64,000 bases of DNA from Paenibacillus sp. FSL M7-0420 (GTDB lineage Bacteria > Bacillota > Bacilli > Paenibacillales > Paenibacillaceae), in the NCBI RefSeq assembly GCF_038002345.1, contig NZ_JBBOCJ010000001.1, positions 4,588,001-4,652,000 on the forward strand. Direction: 5' to 3'. Made by a program: the position numbers and the translations under genes. Positions 37,173 through 43,913 of this stretch are shown piece after piece. The notes beneath the pieces were generated by a model, which had not been told where the DNA came from, did no database searches, and worked only from the letters and a program-made list of their open reading frames with translations. Numbering within the stretch: position 1 is the stretch's first letter; each line of letters opens with the position of its first letter.

Positions 37173-37742
37173 GTGGCACAATTATTTTTCAGGTATGGAG
37201 CTATGAACAGCGGCAAATCCATTGAGATTCTCAAGGTTGCACATAATTATGAAGAGCAGGGCAAGTCGGTGCTTCTCTTCACACCTTCCATTGATAACCG
37301 GGATGAAGTGGGATATATCTCCTCCCGGATCGGACTGCGCAAGCAGGCCATTCCGATCGACGAGCAGACCGATATCTACAGCATAGTCAGCAGCAGTCTG
37401 CCGAAGCCGCACTGTGTACTGATCGACGAGTGCCAGTTCCTGAGCAAGGACTGCATCCTGCAGCTGGTGCGTATTGTGGATGAGCTGGACATTCCGGTGA
37501 TGGCCTTCGGCCTCAAAAATGATTTCCAGAACAATCTGTTCGAAGGCAGCAAATACATGCTGATCTACGCCGACAAGATTGAAGAAATGAAGACCATCTG
37601 CTGGTTCTGCGCACGGAAAGCCACCATGGCGCTGCGGGTCGAGAACGGCAAGCCGGTATACAGCGGCAAACAGATCCAGATCGGCGGCAATGAAGCCTAT
37701 TATCCGGTCTGCCGTAAATGCCACAAGAATCCCCCATTGTAA
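37173..37742 (+). CDS. tdk: Thymidine kinase (type II)
   Basis: A 189-aa enzyme phosphorylating thymidine in salvage. Motifs: P-loop [11 protein letters not shown] (residues 6-16), the catalytic/lid region with LIDECQFLS, and the zinc lasso CWFCARKA...CRKCHKN. GTG 37173 gives the family N-terminus MAQLFFRYG and is 8 nt after AAAGGAT; the ATG at 37167 is only 2-3 nt from it. It is divergent from the small coiled-coil gene and ends at a bidirectional terminator. Confidence 0.93.
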   Translation: MAQLFFRYGAMNSGKSIEILKVAHNYEEQGKSVLLFTPSIDNRDEVGYISSRIGLRKQAIPIDEQTDIYSIVSSSLPKPHCVLIDECQFLSKDCILQLVRIVDELDIPVMAFGLKNDFQNNLFEGSKYMLIYADKIEEMKTICWFCARKATMALRVENGKPVYSGKQIQIGGNEAYYPVCRKCHKNPPL

Positions 37743-37763
37743 AATACCCAGCCTGGGAATTGC

Positions 37764-37806
37764 AAAACGCATTTCGGCCCTAAGAAAGGCTGAAATGCGT
37801 TTTTTC
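37764..37806. terminator. Bidirectional terminator between tdk and the 37826 gene
   Basis: AAAACGCATTTC-GGCC pairs with GGC-TGAAATGCGTTTT around a short loop, with T-runs readable on both strands. It serves the convergent tdk and 37826-38404 genes. Confidence 0.92.
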
Positions 37807-37825
37807 AGTAACCTCTATCTTCAGA

Positions 37826-38404
37826 TCAGTACAGAATCTCAATCTGTCTATATTCCTTCACAGGTTCAGTGCTTATGAATACATCCGGTTCCGTATGGCC
37901 GGTCACAAGCGCATTCAGCGTGTTCAGCTCATAATACCATTCTCCCGTATCCTGATAGAGATGTCTGCCGTTATAAGAGATTCTGCCAGATTCATTGGGA
38001 CCCAGGCCAAAGGCCCGCTCGCTCAAAGGATTATACCGCTGGTCATACCGTACCGGCTTGCCGCAAGCCATGGAGTAGTGATAACTAAACAGGTATTCCC
38101 GTTCAATCTTATCCACTTTGACGCAGCCTATAGTCCAAGACTCAGCCCCGAGGTCCAGGATGACGCTCTTGTTTTGAACAACCTCGAACCCTGTCTTGTT
38201 CTGCACAATCACTAAATGATGGAAGGGAAGACCATAAGACAAATCGTAACTGAACAAGGTATCCGGCAGAGAAAAGTTAGCCCTGTAATTGTTGCGCGCA
38301 GTTGAAAAAGGAGCGCCCCTCACTTCCTTCTCCCATCTGATGGTCGTAAATTGTAAGAGCAATCTCTCTTCGTTCCGGCGGCCTTTATGCCAGGTCTTGT
38401 ACAT
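37826..38404 (-). CDS. Hypothetical protein
   Basis: A 192-aa, probably cytoplasmic protein rich in Tyr, Asn and Arg (YNGRHLYQDTGEWYYELNTLN; LSYGLPFHHLVIVQNKTGF). There is no signal peptide, membrane segment or motif I recognise. It has a strong ribosome binding site (AAAGGTGGGAGGAA) and sits 16 bp after the small protein at 38421, in a three-gene minus-strand run with the DinB-like protein. Alternating hydrophobic and polar segments suggest a beta-rich fold. Confidence 0.65.
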   Translation of the reverse strand: MYKTWHKGRRNEERLLLQFTTIRWEKEVRGAPFSTARNNYRANFSLPDTLFSYDLSYGLPFHHLVIVQNKTGFEVVQNKSVILDLGAESWTIGCVKVDKIEREYLFSYHYSMACGKPVRYDQRYNPLSERAFGLGPNESGRISYNGRHLYQDTGEWYYELNTLNALVTGHTEPDVFISTEPVKEYRQIEILY

Positions 38405-38420
38405 TTCCTCCCACCTTTAT

Positions 38421-38681
38421 TCAAGACTTGTGAATCGCTCCCAGCGCCCGGTGCTCTGCCTCCTTGCGGACGAACAGGTCATACTGAACGTTAACCTTAC
38501 CGCCGAATTTAGCCCGCTGGGTTGTCGCCTTCATTCCGCCGTTCATCCGGGAACGGTGCGGGATGCCCGCTACTGCAAGGCGGCTTTTGACCTGAAGATA
38601 TTGTCCTTGATCGAATGTAGTGTACACTAATGTGCGCTCCCTCGGGACGAAGAAATGCCAGATGCTTCTTAGTAAGCCCAC
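38421..38681 (-). CDS. Small DUF2007-like hypothetical protein
   Basis: An 86-aa protein: LVYTTFDQGQYLQVKSRLAVAGIPHR, then VQYDLFVRKEAEHRALGAIH. This is the order seen in DUF2007-type small proteins (alpha-beta, with a yeiyV-x-x-ed-x-x-x-A end); the assignment is tentative. GTG 38681 is 8 nt after GGGAGG. It lies 15 bp before the DinB-like gene stop and 16 bp from the 37826 gene start, implying one transcript. Confidence 0.55.
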   Translation of the reverse strand: MGLLRSIWHFFVPRERTLVYTTFDQGQYLQVKSRLAVAGIPHRSRMNGGMKATTQRAKFGGKVNVQYDLFVRKEAEHRALGAIHKS

Positions 38682-38696
38682 ATGTGTCACCTCCCT

Positions 38697-39215
38697 CTAG
38701 TTCAGATAACGTTCATGAAGAACCCGTAGATGATGCAGCTCATGTCCGATGATTAGACAAAGCTGAGCTCGCACAGACATGGCAGTCCCGCCAAAGTTAC
38801 CTGTACGGGCATAGGTGTCCTCAGCAAGACTGTCTGCCAGCGCCAAGGTGGACTCCCGGACGCTCCGGTAGTGTGCAATCATCTCTTGCAGGGTGAAGCG
38901 GTCGAACGCCCCGGCAGCCGCATAATCATTCTCCTCATAGCCCGGCAGCGGCGCCTGCTCCCCTCTCGCAAAACACAGCAAGCGGTAAGACATAATACGG
39001 TCATTATCCGTCAGATGCCCTAGCATTTCCTTGATACTCCACTTCCCGGGGGCATAGCGGTAGGCCCCTTGCTCCTCTGTCAGCCCGCCAAGCAAAGTCA
39101 GCACCTGCTGAGTCTGCTCTCTTAGAATGACGCGAAGTTCTCCTTCCGGCGGCACCAGTGAAATATATCTGGACTGAAATTCGGTATACTCTCCTTGCGC
39201 AGGACGCTGAATCAT
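38697..39215 (-). CDS. DinB superfamily protein (putative metal-dependent hydrolase/transferase)
   Basis: A 172-aa four-helix-bundle protein. The three metal-binding histidines typical of DinB/YfiT-like proteins are visible: the LGHLTDND segment (about residue 65), then IGHELHHLRVLHERYL near the C-terminus. KWSIKEMLGHLTD is a hallmark phrase. Related enzymes include mycothiol- or bacillithiol-dependent transferases. ATG 39215 follows GAGGGG by 9 nt. It is divergent from the agr-like operon. Confidence 0.85.
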   Translation of the reverse strand: MIQRPAQGEYTEFQSRYISLVPPEGELRVILREQTQQVLTLLGGLTEEQGAYRYAPGKWSIKEMLGHLTDNDRIMSYRLLCFARGEQAPLPGYEENDYAAAGAFDRFTLQEMIAHYRSVRESTLALADSLAEDTYARTGNFGGTAMSVRAQLCLIIGHELHHLRVLHERYLN

Positions 39216-39276
39216 GGTAAAAACCCCTCTCCAAACCAATTTTTAAGAAATATTTGCCGGATTGTGTCAAAAGCTG

Positions 39277-39305
39277 TTGTTGTATCTTAGCCTATTATGT
39301 ATAAT
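39277..39305 (+). promoter_or_regulatory. Sigma-A-type promoter of the agr-like operon
   Basis: TTGTTG, a 17-bp spacer and a perfect TATAAT, ending 47 bp before the first gene. It fits a short leader ahead of the four-gene operon at 39353-40999. Confidence 0.7.
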
Positions 39306-39352
39306 ATCACCAGGATTACAGATTAGTTAATCTATTTCCCGGGAGTGTAAGC

Positions 39353-40018
39353 ATGCTGGATTTTGTGCTTTATATGGTATTTTCTATTTTAGAAACATCT
39401 GCAATGTTTTATTTGGCTTTCAAGGTTTTTAAGATTGATGTATATCCTGTAGAAATGATATTTGCTTCTACATTAATGGCATTTGTCTCGTTTGTTCTCC
39501 GTAATGATTATGAAATGGTGCTAACAGATGTATTCTTTCAATATTTGTTGACCTTCTGCTTTATCTGGCTTTTATTTCGAATTCATATTTTTTACGCTGT
39601 TTCTATGACAGGACTGACATACCTTGCCTATATGTTCATTCAATCCTCATGCTATCTCTTTATGAAATTAATAGGACTGTATCAAGTTGGATTACCTTAT
39701 ACGTCAATAGCTGTATACGTCCTTCAATTTATTTCTGCTACCGCAGCTATAACTATTGGAACTTATATCGGCAAGAAGAAAAAAGGATTTGACTTTGTGC
39801 CTGACAAACAAAATGTCAAAGTTAAAATTGAACAACGTGAAATTAAAATTTTAATTCTAAGTGCACCCTCCTTAATCTTTGTTATATTATTGGTGATCCT
39901 AACAGAAAAATATTCGCAATATTTCTTCCTTATGCCCATGATTTATGCTGTTTTGCTCTATGCTTACCTATATCTTTCATATAAAAAGGATCGAACGCAC
40001 AATGAATTTATTAGCTAA
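39353..40018 (+). CDS. AgrC-like polytopic membrane protein lacking a kinase domain
   Basis: A 221-aa protein with about six to seven hydrophobic segments, the last ending YAVLLYAYLYLSYKK, and a short cytosolic tail (DRTHNEFIS). The size and spacing resemble the N-terminal sensor domain of AgrC-type peptide receptors, but it stops where the HisKA/HATPase part would begin, and no kinase ORF follows. Start ATG 39353 is 7 nt after GGGAG. It overlaps agrB by 17 bp. The region is conspicuously AT-rich. It may be a receptor or anti-activator acting directly on the LytTR protein three genes on (inference), or a diverged immunity/transport factor. Confidence 0.65.
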   Translation: MLDFVLYMVFSILETSAMFYLAFKVFKIDVYPVEMIFASTLMAFVSFVLRNDYEMVLTDVFFQYLLTFCFIWLLFRIHIFYAVSMTGLTYLAYMFIQSSCYLFMKLIGLYQVGLPYTSIAVYVLQFISATAAITIGTYIGKKKKGFDFVPDKQNVKVKIEQREIKILILSAPSLIFVILLVILTEKYSQYFFLMPMIYAVLLYAYLYLSYKKDRTHNEFIS

Positions 40019-40526
40019 TCGAATTGCAGTCACAATCAAAAATGCTAATCCCGAGGAAACTCATTCCATAGAAATCATGCAATATGCGCTTGGCATTATC
40101 TTAAATACGTTGTTAATCATAGTAAGTACAGCAGTTATAGGCCTTATTGCCGGCCGTTTAACAGAATGTTTAACCTTTCTGTTAAGCTTCTGTTTCCTTC
40201 GCCTCGCCTCTGGCGGGTTTCATTTAAAAACAGCTATGGCTTGTAATATTGTCACTACTTTATTAAGTACCCTGCTCCCTTCTTTAATCGCATTTTCAGA
40301 ATTCGGCCTTTGGATTGCTAACTCAGCCAGTTTACTCATCATGATTTTATTCGCTCCAAACCCTGACAAAAACGCAAGAATCCCCGCTTCAATTTATCCT
40401 ATTTTGAAGTTGGTTTCTATAGTAATGGTCTCCTCTAATTTCTTACTTCAATCAACTGTGCTAGGATTGGCATTTTTAGTCCAGTCATTAACAGTAATTC
40501 CCTGGACAAGGAGGCAAACACATTGA
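40002..40526 (+). CDS. agrB: Accessory gene regulator B (AgrB)-like peptide-processing protease
   Basis: A 174-aa membrane cysteine peptidase. The family signature FLRLASGGFHLKTAMACNI contains catalytic His74 and Cys81, seven residues apart as in staphylococcal AgrB, within a conserved R-x-x-SGG-x-H. About five or six transmembrane helices follow. AgrB removes the C-terminal tail of AgrD and closes the (thio)lactone ring. ATG 40002 (AAAAGGAT about 10 nt before) is chosen over ATG 39945, which lies deep inside the upstream gene. The agrD-like gene starts within its stop codon. Confidence 0.88.
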   Translation: MNLLANRIAVTIKNANPEETHSIEIMQYALGIILNTLLIIVSTAVIGLIAGRLTECLTFLLSFCFLRLASGGFHLKTAMACNIVTTLLSTLLPSLIAFSEFGLWIANSASLLIMILFAPNPDKNARIPASIYPILKLVSIVMVSSNFLLQSTVLGLAFLVQSLTVIPWTRRQTH

Positions 40527-40642
40527 GAAAAACTATCGCAAGACAGCTTTCATCCGCTCTTGCCGGATCAGCTCGTTTTTTTGTTTCAATCATGAAACCA
40601 GCGATTCACAGCCCGGAAGCACCAAAAGAATTACGCAAGTAA
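40523..40642 (+). CDS. agrD: AgrD-like cyclic autoinducer prepeptide without cysteine
   Basis: A 39-aa ORF starting at TTG 40523, overlapping the agrB TGA, with a strong AAGGAGG 8 nt upstream. The layout is that of AgrD: a basic amphipathic N-terminus (MRKTIARQLSSALAGSARFF), a short core, and a C-terminal charged tail HSPEAPKELRK whose PKEL matches the conserved AgrB recognition tail. There is no Cys anywhere. Ring closure would need a Ser (Ser22 or Ser30), giving a lactone, or the mature signal may be different. It is followed 21 bp later by the LytTR gene. Confidence 0.8.
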   Translation: MRKTIARQLSSALAGSARFFVSIMKPAIHSPEAPKELRK

Positions 40643-40663
40643 TTACACAAGGATGGGGAGTAC

Positions 40664-40999
40664 ATGCGTGTCTTACAAAACGACGGCTCATCCCGCAGTA
40701 TCAAGGATGAGGAGATATTGTATTTCTCTAATTACAAGAATACAATATTCGTCCATACGAAAGAAGGCGAATTTGTTCTCCCTACCACCCTTTCCGATTT
40801 GTATGCAGCTTACGGAGAAATGGGCTTTGAACGTCTTGACCGCAGTAATGTAGTCAACATTGGCAATATTGACGGTTATGATCAGGAACGGAAGATTGTT
40901 CTGTTCAATCAAGGGGAACAATTTGCAACGGTATCTGAATCCAAGGAACCACGTATCCGCAGATTTCTGGCTTCGCATAAGAACGAACCACAGTCATAG
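40664..40999 (+). CDS. Stand-alone LytTR DNA-binding protein
   Basis: A 111-aa protein that is essentially a single LytTR domain: EEILYFSNYKNTIFVHTKEGEF, then TLSDLYAAYGEMGFERLDRSNVVNIGNI, the typical F-x-R-x-x-(R/H)-S-x-x-VN ending, and a short basic tail. LytTR domains (AgrA, VirR, HdrR) bind direct repeats in promoters. There is no receiver domain, so classical phosphorelay activation is not possible. Start ATG 40664 follows GGATGGGGA. It is the last gene of the agr-like operon and likely its output or autoregulator. Confidence 0.85.
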   Translation: MRVLQNDGSSRSIKDEEILYFSNYKNTIFVHTKEGEFVLPTTLSDLYAAYGEMGFERLDRSNVVNIGNIDGYDQERKIVLFNQGEQFATVSESKEPRIRRFLASHKNEPQS

Positions 41000-41010
41000 A
41001 ATGTAAAGAG

Positions 41011-41051
41011 AGCAGCGATTCCCTTTTCAAAGGGGGGCGCTGCTTTTTTTG
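41011..41051 (+). terminator. Terminator of the agr-like operon
   Basis: AGCAGCG and CGCTGCT arms enclosing CCCTTTTCAAAGGG, followed by seven T; 12 bp after the LytTR stop. Confidence 0.93.
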
Positions 41052-41238
41052 TAGTCATGACAGGCTAAGAAAAACAAATTCAATCATTATCACATATTAT
41101 CCAACTTATGTAAAGATAAATTCAGAGGGCGAATGACAGCAGACGGATTATATTCCAGATGGTACCATTTACATAGAAGCATTTCATTAATATCTTAATT
41201 ATCTTGTCCACTACTCTCAACCATGATGGAGGAATACA

Positions 41239-41412
41239 ATGGATACTTACTTTCATCCTTCTCCGCGCCCCTCATCACTTGAGCTATTGTCTGACGAACA
41301 ATTAATGAACATCTACGAATTGGCGCTGGAAGCCAAGGCTTCACCGGATTTTATCCAGATTATCAGGAATGTACTCACCACGCGGAATCTTTCAGGTACC
41401 CAACATCATTAG
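41239..41412 (+). CDS. sda: Sda-like sporulation histidine kinase inhibitor
   Basis: A 57-aa ORF (ATG 41239, TGGAGG 6 nt upstream). The segment LLSDEQLMNIYELALEAK-x-x-x-DFIQIIRNVLTTRNL aligns with Sda (LSDELLIESYFKATEMNL-x-x-DFIELIENEIKRRSL): LSDE-L, a central Y, DFI and the final RR/TR-x-L helix end are shared. Sda binds sporulation kinases (KinA) and delays Spo0A activation when replication is disturbed. It has an 11-residue N-terminal extension. Upstream, two imperfect DnaA-box-like sequences (TTATCCAAC at 41097, TTGTCCACT at 41214) recall DnaA control of Bacillus sda. Confidence 0.82.
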   Translation: MDTYFHPSPRPSSLELLSDEQLMNIYELALEAKASPDFIQIIRNVLTTRNLSGTQHH

Positions 41413-41455
41413 AATGCGAAGCTCTCCACCCATATGGTATACCTCCACAGATGCC

Positions 41456-41495
41456 AAAAAACCATCCTCCACAAATGTGTGGGGATGGTTTTTTG
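41456..41495. terminator. Bidirectional terminator between sda and the 41515 gene
   Basis: AAAACCATCC-TCCACA pairs with TGTGGGGATGGTTTT around a 4-nt loop, with A-run before and T-run after. It serves both convergent genes. Confidence 0.93.
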
Positions 41496-41514
41496 TGTGT
41501 AAACAAACTTTTGT

Positions 41515-41823
41515 CTACTCGATAATTTCAGTCTTGAACACATTCTCCAGCTTCCCGCCAAGCCGCTTCTTGAGGGGAACCTTGATATCGCGTCCCAACT
41601 CCTTGAAGAAGGTCTCGGCATCACATTTGACGTTCTGGGCCATAGCAATGACGGTTCCATCGGCAACGATATTCTGGTTCACTTCAAGCGGCACATCTAC
41701 TTCAATATCGTATTTTTTAGTTAGTGTCTTGATGTATCTTGCAAAAATCTCCAACAGCTCTTCGTTGTTGAAATTCTCGATGGCCGCTTTCCCTTTGCTG
41801 GTGAACTTCATATTGATTCTCAT
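41515..41823 (-). CDS. Small hypothetical protein
   Basis: A 102-aa protein with no family I recognise. It is mixed alpha/beta and charged, with MKFTSKGKAAIENFNNEELLEI at the N-terminus and KVPLKKRLGGKLENVFKTEIIE at the end; there are no membrane segments. The ribosome binding site AAAAGGGG lies 9 nt before ATG 41823. It sits 119 bp after the XRE regulator on the same strand, so they may be co-expressed, and converges on sda. Confidence 0.7.
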   Translation of the reverse strand: MRINMKFTSKGKAAIENFNNEELLEIFARYIKTLTKKYDIEVDVPLEVNQNIVADGTVIAMAQNVKCDAETFFKELGRDIKVPLKKRLGGKLENVFKTEIIE

Positions 41824-41942
41824 GATTCTTATCCCCTTTTCTGTCTAACCATTTGTAGTTTGTTTATGGATCAAGATGAATAGATGGCTGCAAATAAGGG
41901 CAACATTATTCATTTTGCAATCACGCTAAGCCGGGCCCTTCT

Positions 41943-42602
41943 TTACTTGTACACGCCCTTGATCTGTTGTACTTTGAACTGGGTGAATTCCTTCAAGGCC
42001 TGAATCACCTGGTCCTGTTCCTCTTCCTTCAGCTCAAAGATGCCTTCACGCAGCCATTCTCCGAATAAGTATGCCTGACGCCCTTGGCGCGGCTGCCTGC
42101 GGAGACTGTCCAGACTTCCCTCGAATATATCGTTCAGAACATCGGTCAGGTTGTACTTCTCGATCTTCTCTATAACCATTCCTGCCCCATATTCCGTCTC
42201 ATAAACGATGACCTCGTCAGAATCAAAGGAAACATATGACGTTTCTTTGTCTTCCTTCGCCCGGAATTCCTTCAGCTTGTTGAACGCCGTCTCGTAAATG
42301 TAGTCCTGGGACTGATTATGCTTAGGCAGCTTGTAGCCCTGCTTCAGCGTCTTGATGTACTCAATATCAGGCATATAGTCGGCCAAATGATACATCCGGT
42401 TCTTGAGATCCCCTCCGAGTGCTTCAATGATCTTATCCAGGTTATCCTTAAGCGGGATACTCTCTCCCCGTTCAATCTTGCTGAGCTGTGAATAACTGAT
42501 GCCGCTCTTCTCTTCCAGCCCCCTGAGCGTTAACCCGCGGGCCTTCCTGAAGTGCCGGATGAAATTCCCCAGCTCATCGGGGTAATTATCGAAATCGTTC
42601 AT
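41943..42602 (-). CDS. XRE family helix-turn-helix regulator
   Basis: A 219-aa protein. Residues about 8-65 are an HTH_3 domain (FIRHFRKARGLTLRGLEEKSGISYSQLSKIERGESIPLKDNLDKI). The C-terminal 150 residues are an acidic, mainly helical domain I cannot assign (PHNQ-rich linker, FDSDEVIVYETEYG, EEEQDQVIQALKEF). ATG 42602 is 7 nt after GAGGTG; an upstream GTG would overlap it. It is divergent from the 42840 gene, with AT-rich inverted repeats in the gap that may be its operator. Such stand-alone XRE repressors often autoregulate. Confidence 0.82.
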   Translation of the reverse strand: MNDFDNYPDELGNFIRHFRKARGLTLRGLEEKSGISYSQLSKIERGESIPLKDNLDKIIEALGGDLKNRMYHLADYMPDIEYIKTLKQGYKLPKHNQSQDYIYETAFNKLKEFRAKEDKETSYVSFDSDEVIVYETEYGAGMVIEKIEKYNLTDVLNDIFEGSLDSLRRQPRQGRQAYLFGEWLREGIFELKEEEQDQVIQALKEFTQFKVQQIKGVYK

Positions 42603-42627
42603 AAGAGCCACCTCTACCTATATCATA

Positions 42628-42673
42628 ACACAAGACAACAATTTGTGTTTCATAATAACAATTGTTTGTGTAA
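42628..42673. promoter_or_regulatory. Candidate XRE operator: overlapping inverted repeats
   Basis: AACACAA-N8-TTGTGTT (42628-42649) is followed by the palindrome AACAATTGTT (42657-42666) and a further TTGTGT. The ACAATTTGTG / ACAATTGTTTGTG direct repetition lies 25-70 bp upstream of the XRE start. This is a plausible autoregulatory site; no experimental homologue is known to me. Confidence 0.45.
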
Positions 42674-42839
42674 ATTCTTTGGATCAGAAGCGTAAAACCC
42701 TCCATATCCCCTTAATATATGGGGTTAATTCCCATAAATGAGAGGCGATCCATTCCGTTTTCCTTATTCTCTCAAATACACCCCAATCTTATCCGATATA
42801 CTCTAATGTAAACTTAATACCACAACTGGAGGAATGTTC

Positions 42840-43211
42840 ATGTCTTACACAATGGAAGTCAATATTGCAAAAAACCAGGTGATCGTCAGAGCCTACGGCC
42901 TGACTGAGAGTGACGTACCCGCCTACATAGCAGATTTTGAGAACGCTCTGAAGCAGCTGAAGCCTGGCTTTACCGGAGTAACTGATGTGACAGGTTCCCC
43001 AACCGTGCTCTCTCCTGAAGTAGCCGCAATGCTCGCTCCCACCGGTGACAGCGCGATAGAAGCAGGGGTAGGCGGCTGGGTATACGTTGCAGACTCCCCG
43101 GTCTGGAAAATGCAAATGAAAAGACTGTTCGGCAAATTTGCCGTACATTATCCTACATATCAGGAAGCCGATGCTTACCTGAGCAGTCTGGGCAACCAGT
43201 CCGTTAACTGA
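42840..43211 (+). CDS. Hypothetical protein, possibly STAS/SpoIIAA-like
   Basis: A 123-aa soluble protein: MSYTMEVNIAKNQVIVRAYGLTE, then alternating helices and strands (ALKQLKPGFTGVTDVTG; SAIEAGVGGWVYVADSP; MKRLFGKFAVHYPTYQEADAYLSSL). The strand-helix pattern with an opening MEV-x-x-x-x-x-v-x-v-x-G and a late EADAYL is reminiscent of STAS-fold SpoIIAA-like proteins, but I cannot confirm it. ATG 42840 is 7 nt after GGAGG; ATG 42834 is too close. It is closed by its own terminator. Confidence 0.7.
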   Translation: MSYTMEVNIAKNQVIVRAYGLTESDVPAYIADFENALKQLKPGFTGVTDVTGSPTVLSPEVAAMLAPTGDSAIEAGVGGWVYVADSPVWKMQMKRLFGKFAVHYPTYQEADAYLSSLGNQSVN

Positions 43212-43270
43212 GCAGGAGGAGGGATTCCAACATCCTGAGGATCGACATATTCAGGTATGCCTGCACATGT

Positions 43271-43305
43271 CAAAACCGTTCCTTACCGGAACGGTTTTGT
43301 GTGTT
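43271..43305 (+). terminator. Terminator of the 42840 gene
   Basis: An 11-bp perfect stem AAAACCGTTCC / GGAACGGTTTT with a 5-nt loop, then GTGTGTTGTTT, 60 bp after the stop. Confidence 0.88.
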
Positions 43306-43560
43306 GTTTGCGGATTCACCACGTATAATAACCCAAGTGTTTTTTATTATTCAGCAAGATCTTCGTCAATGCTGCAACACACAATATAATATAGATTGCC
43401 AGGAAAACCGGCATAGAAAGGAACCCCCTCTAAAAAATGTTACTGGCTACGGTACTTGTTGCATCATTTGGAGAAATTCTGGTGTTTAGAGCAAGTTAGT
43501 GGTCGGTTTGTTGCTTGTTTTTCCATTACATTTGGTTCAAGTGCCTCTGCCCCGCTTAAT

Positions 43561-43800
43561 GTAATCGTTTTTTCGATTACATTTGGGCTGCATGCCCACG
43601 TAGCGCCGAATGTAATCGGTTTTTCGATTACATTTGGGCTGCATGCCCACGTAGCGCCGAATGTAATCGGTTTTTCGATTACATTTGAGCCGCATGCCCA
43701 CGTAGCGCCGAATGTGATCGGTTTTTCGATTACATTTGAGTCGCATGCCCACGTAGCGCCGAATGTGATCGGTTTTTCGATTACATTCTCATTGTGTTCG
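43561..43800. repeat. 51-bp hairpin repeat array G (5 units; ATGTAATCG-loop-CGATTACAT core)
   Basis: Five units begin at 43561, 43612, 43663, 43714 and 43765, all exactly 51 bp apart. A degenerate unit precedes them (from about 43499). The core has perfect 9-bp arms ATGTAATCG / CGATTACAT around GTTTTT, and the spacer TTGGGCTGCATGCCCACGTA-GCGCCGA is almost invariant and itself contains GGGC-TGCAT-GCCC. Loop and lead-in match array C. It lies 114 bp 3' of spo0A beyond its terminator, in a convergent gap. No gene is seen in 43306-43560. Confidence 0.93.
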
Positions 43801-43837
43801 GCTTTTCGTGTACATCCGACCTGTCTTCAGTGAAACA

Positions 43838-43897
43838 AAATACCACTTGCTATTGGGGAATACAATTTCCCATTAGCAAGTGGTATTTATTTTTTAT
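43838..43897. terminator. Bidirectional terminator of spo0A
   Basis: A 15-bp outer stem AAATACCACTTGCTA / TAGCAAGTGGTATTT with an inner GGGAA/TTCCC pairing. T-rich on both strands (TTTATTTTTT on plus; TTTTGTTT on minus), 17 bp after the spo0A stop. Confidence 0.92.
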
Positions 43898-43913
43898 CCA
43901 GCCCCTAACCCCT

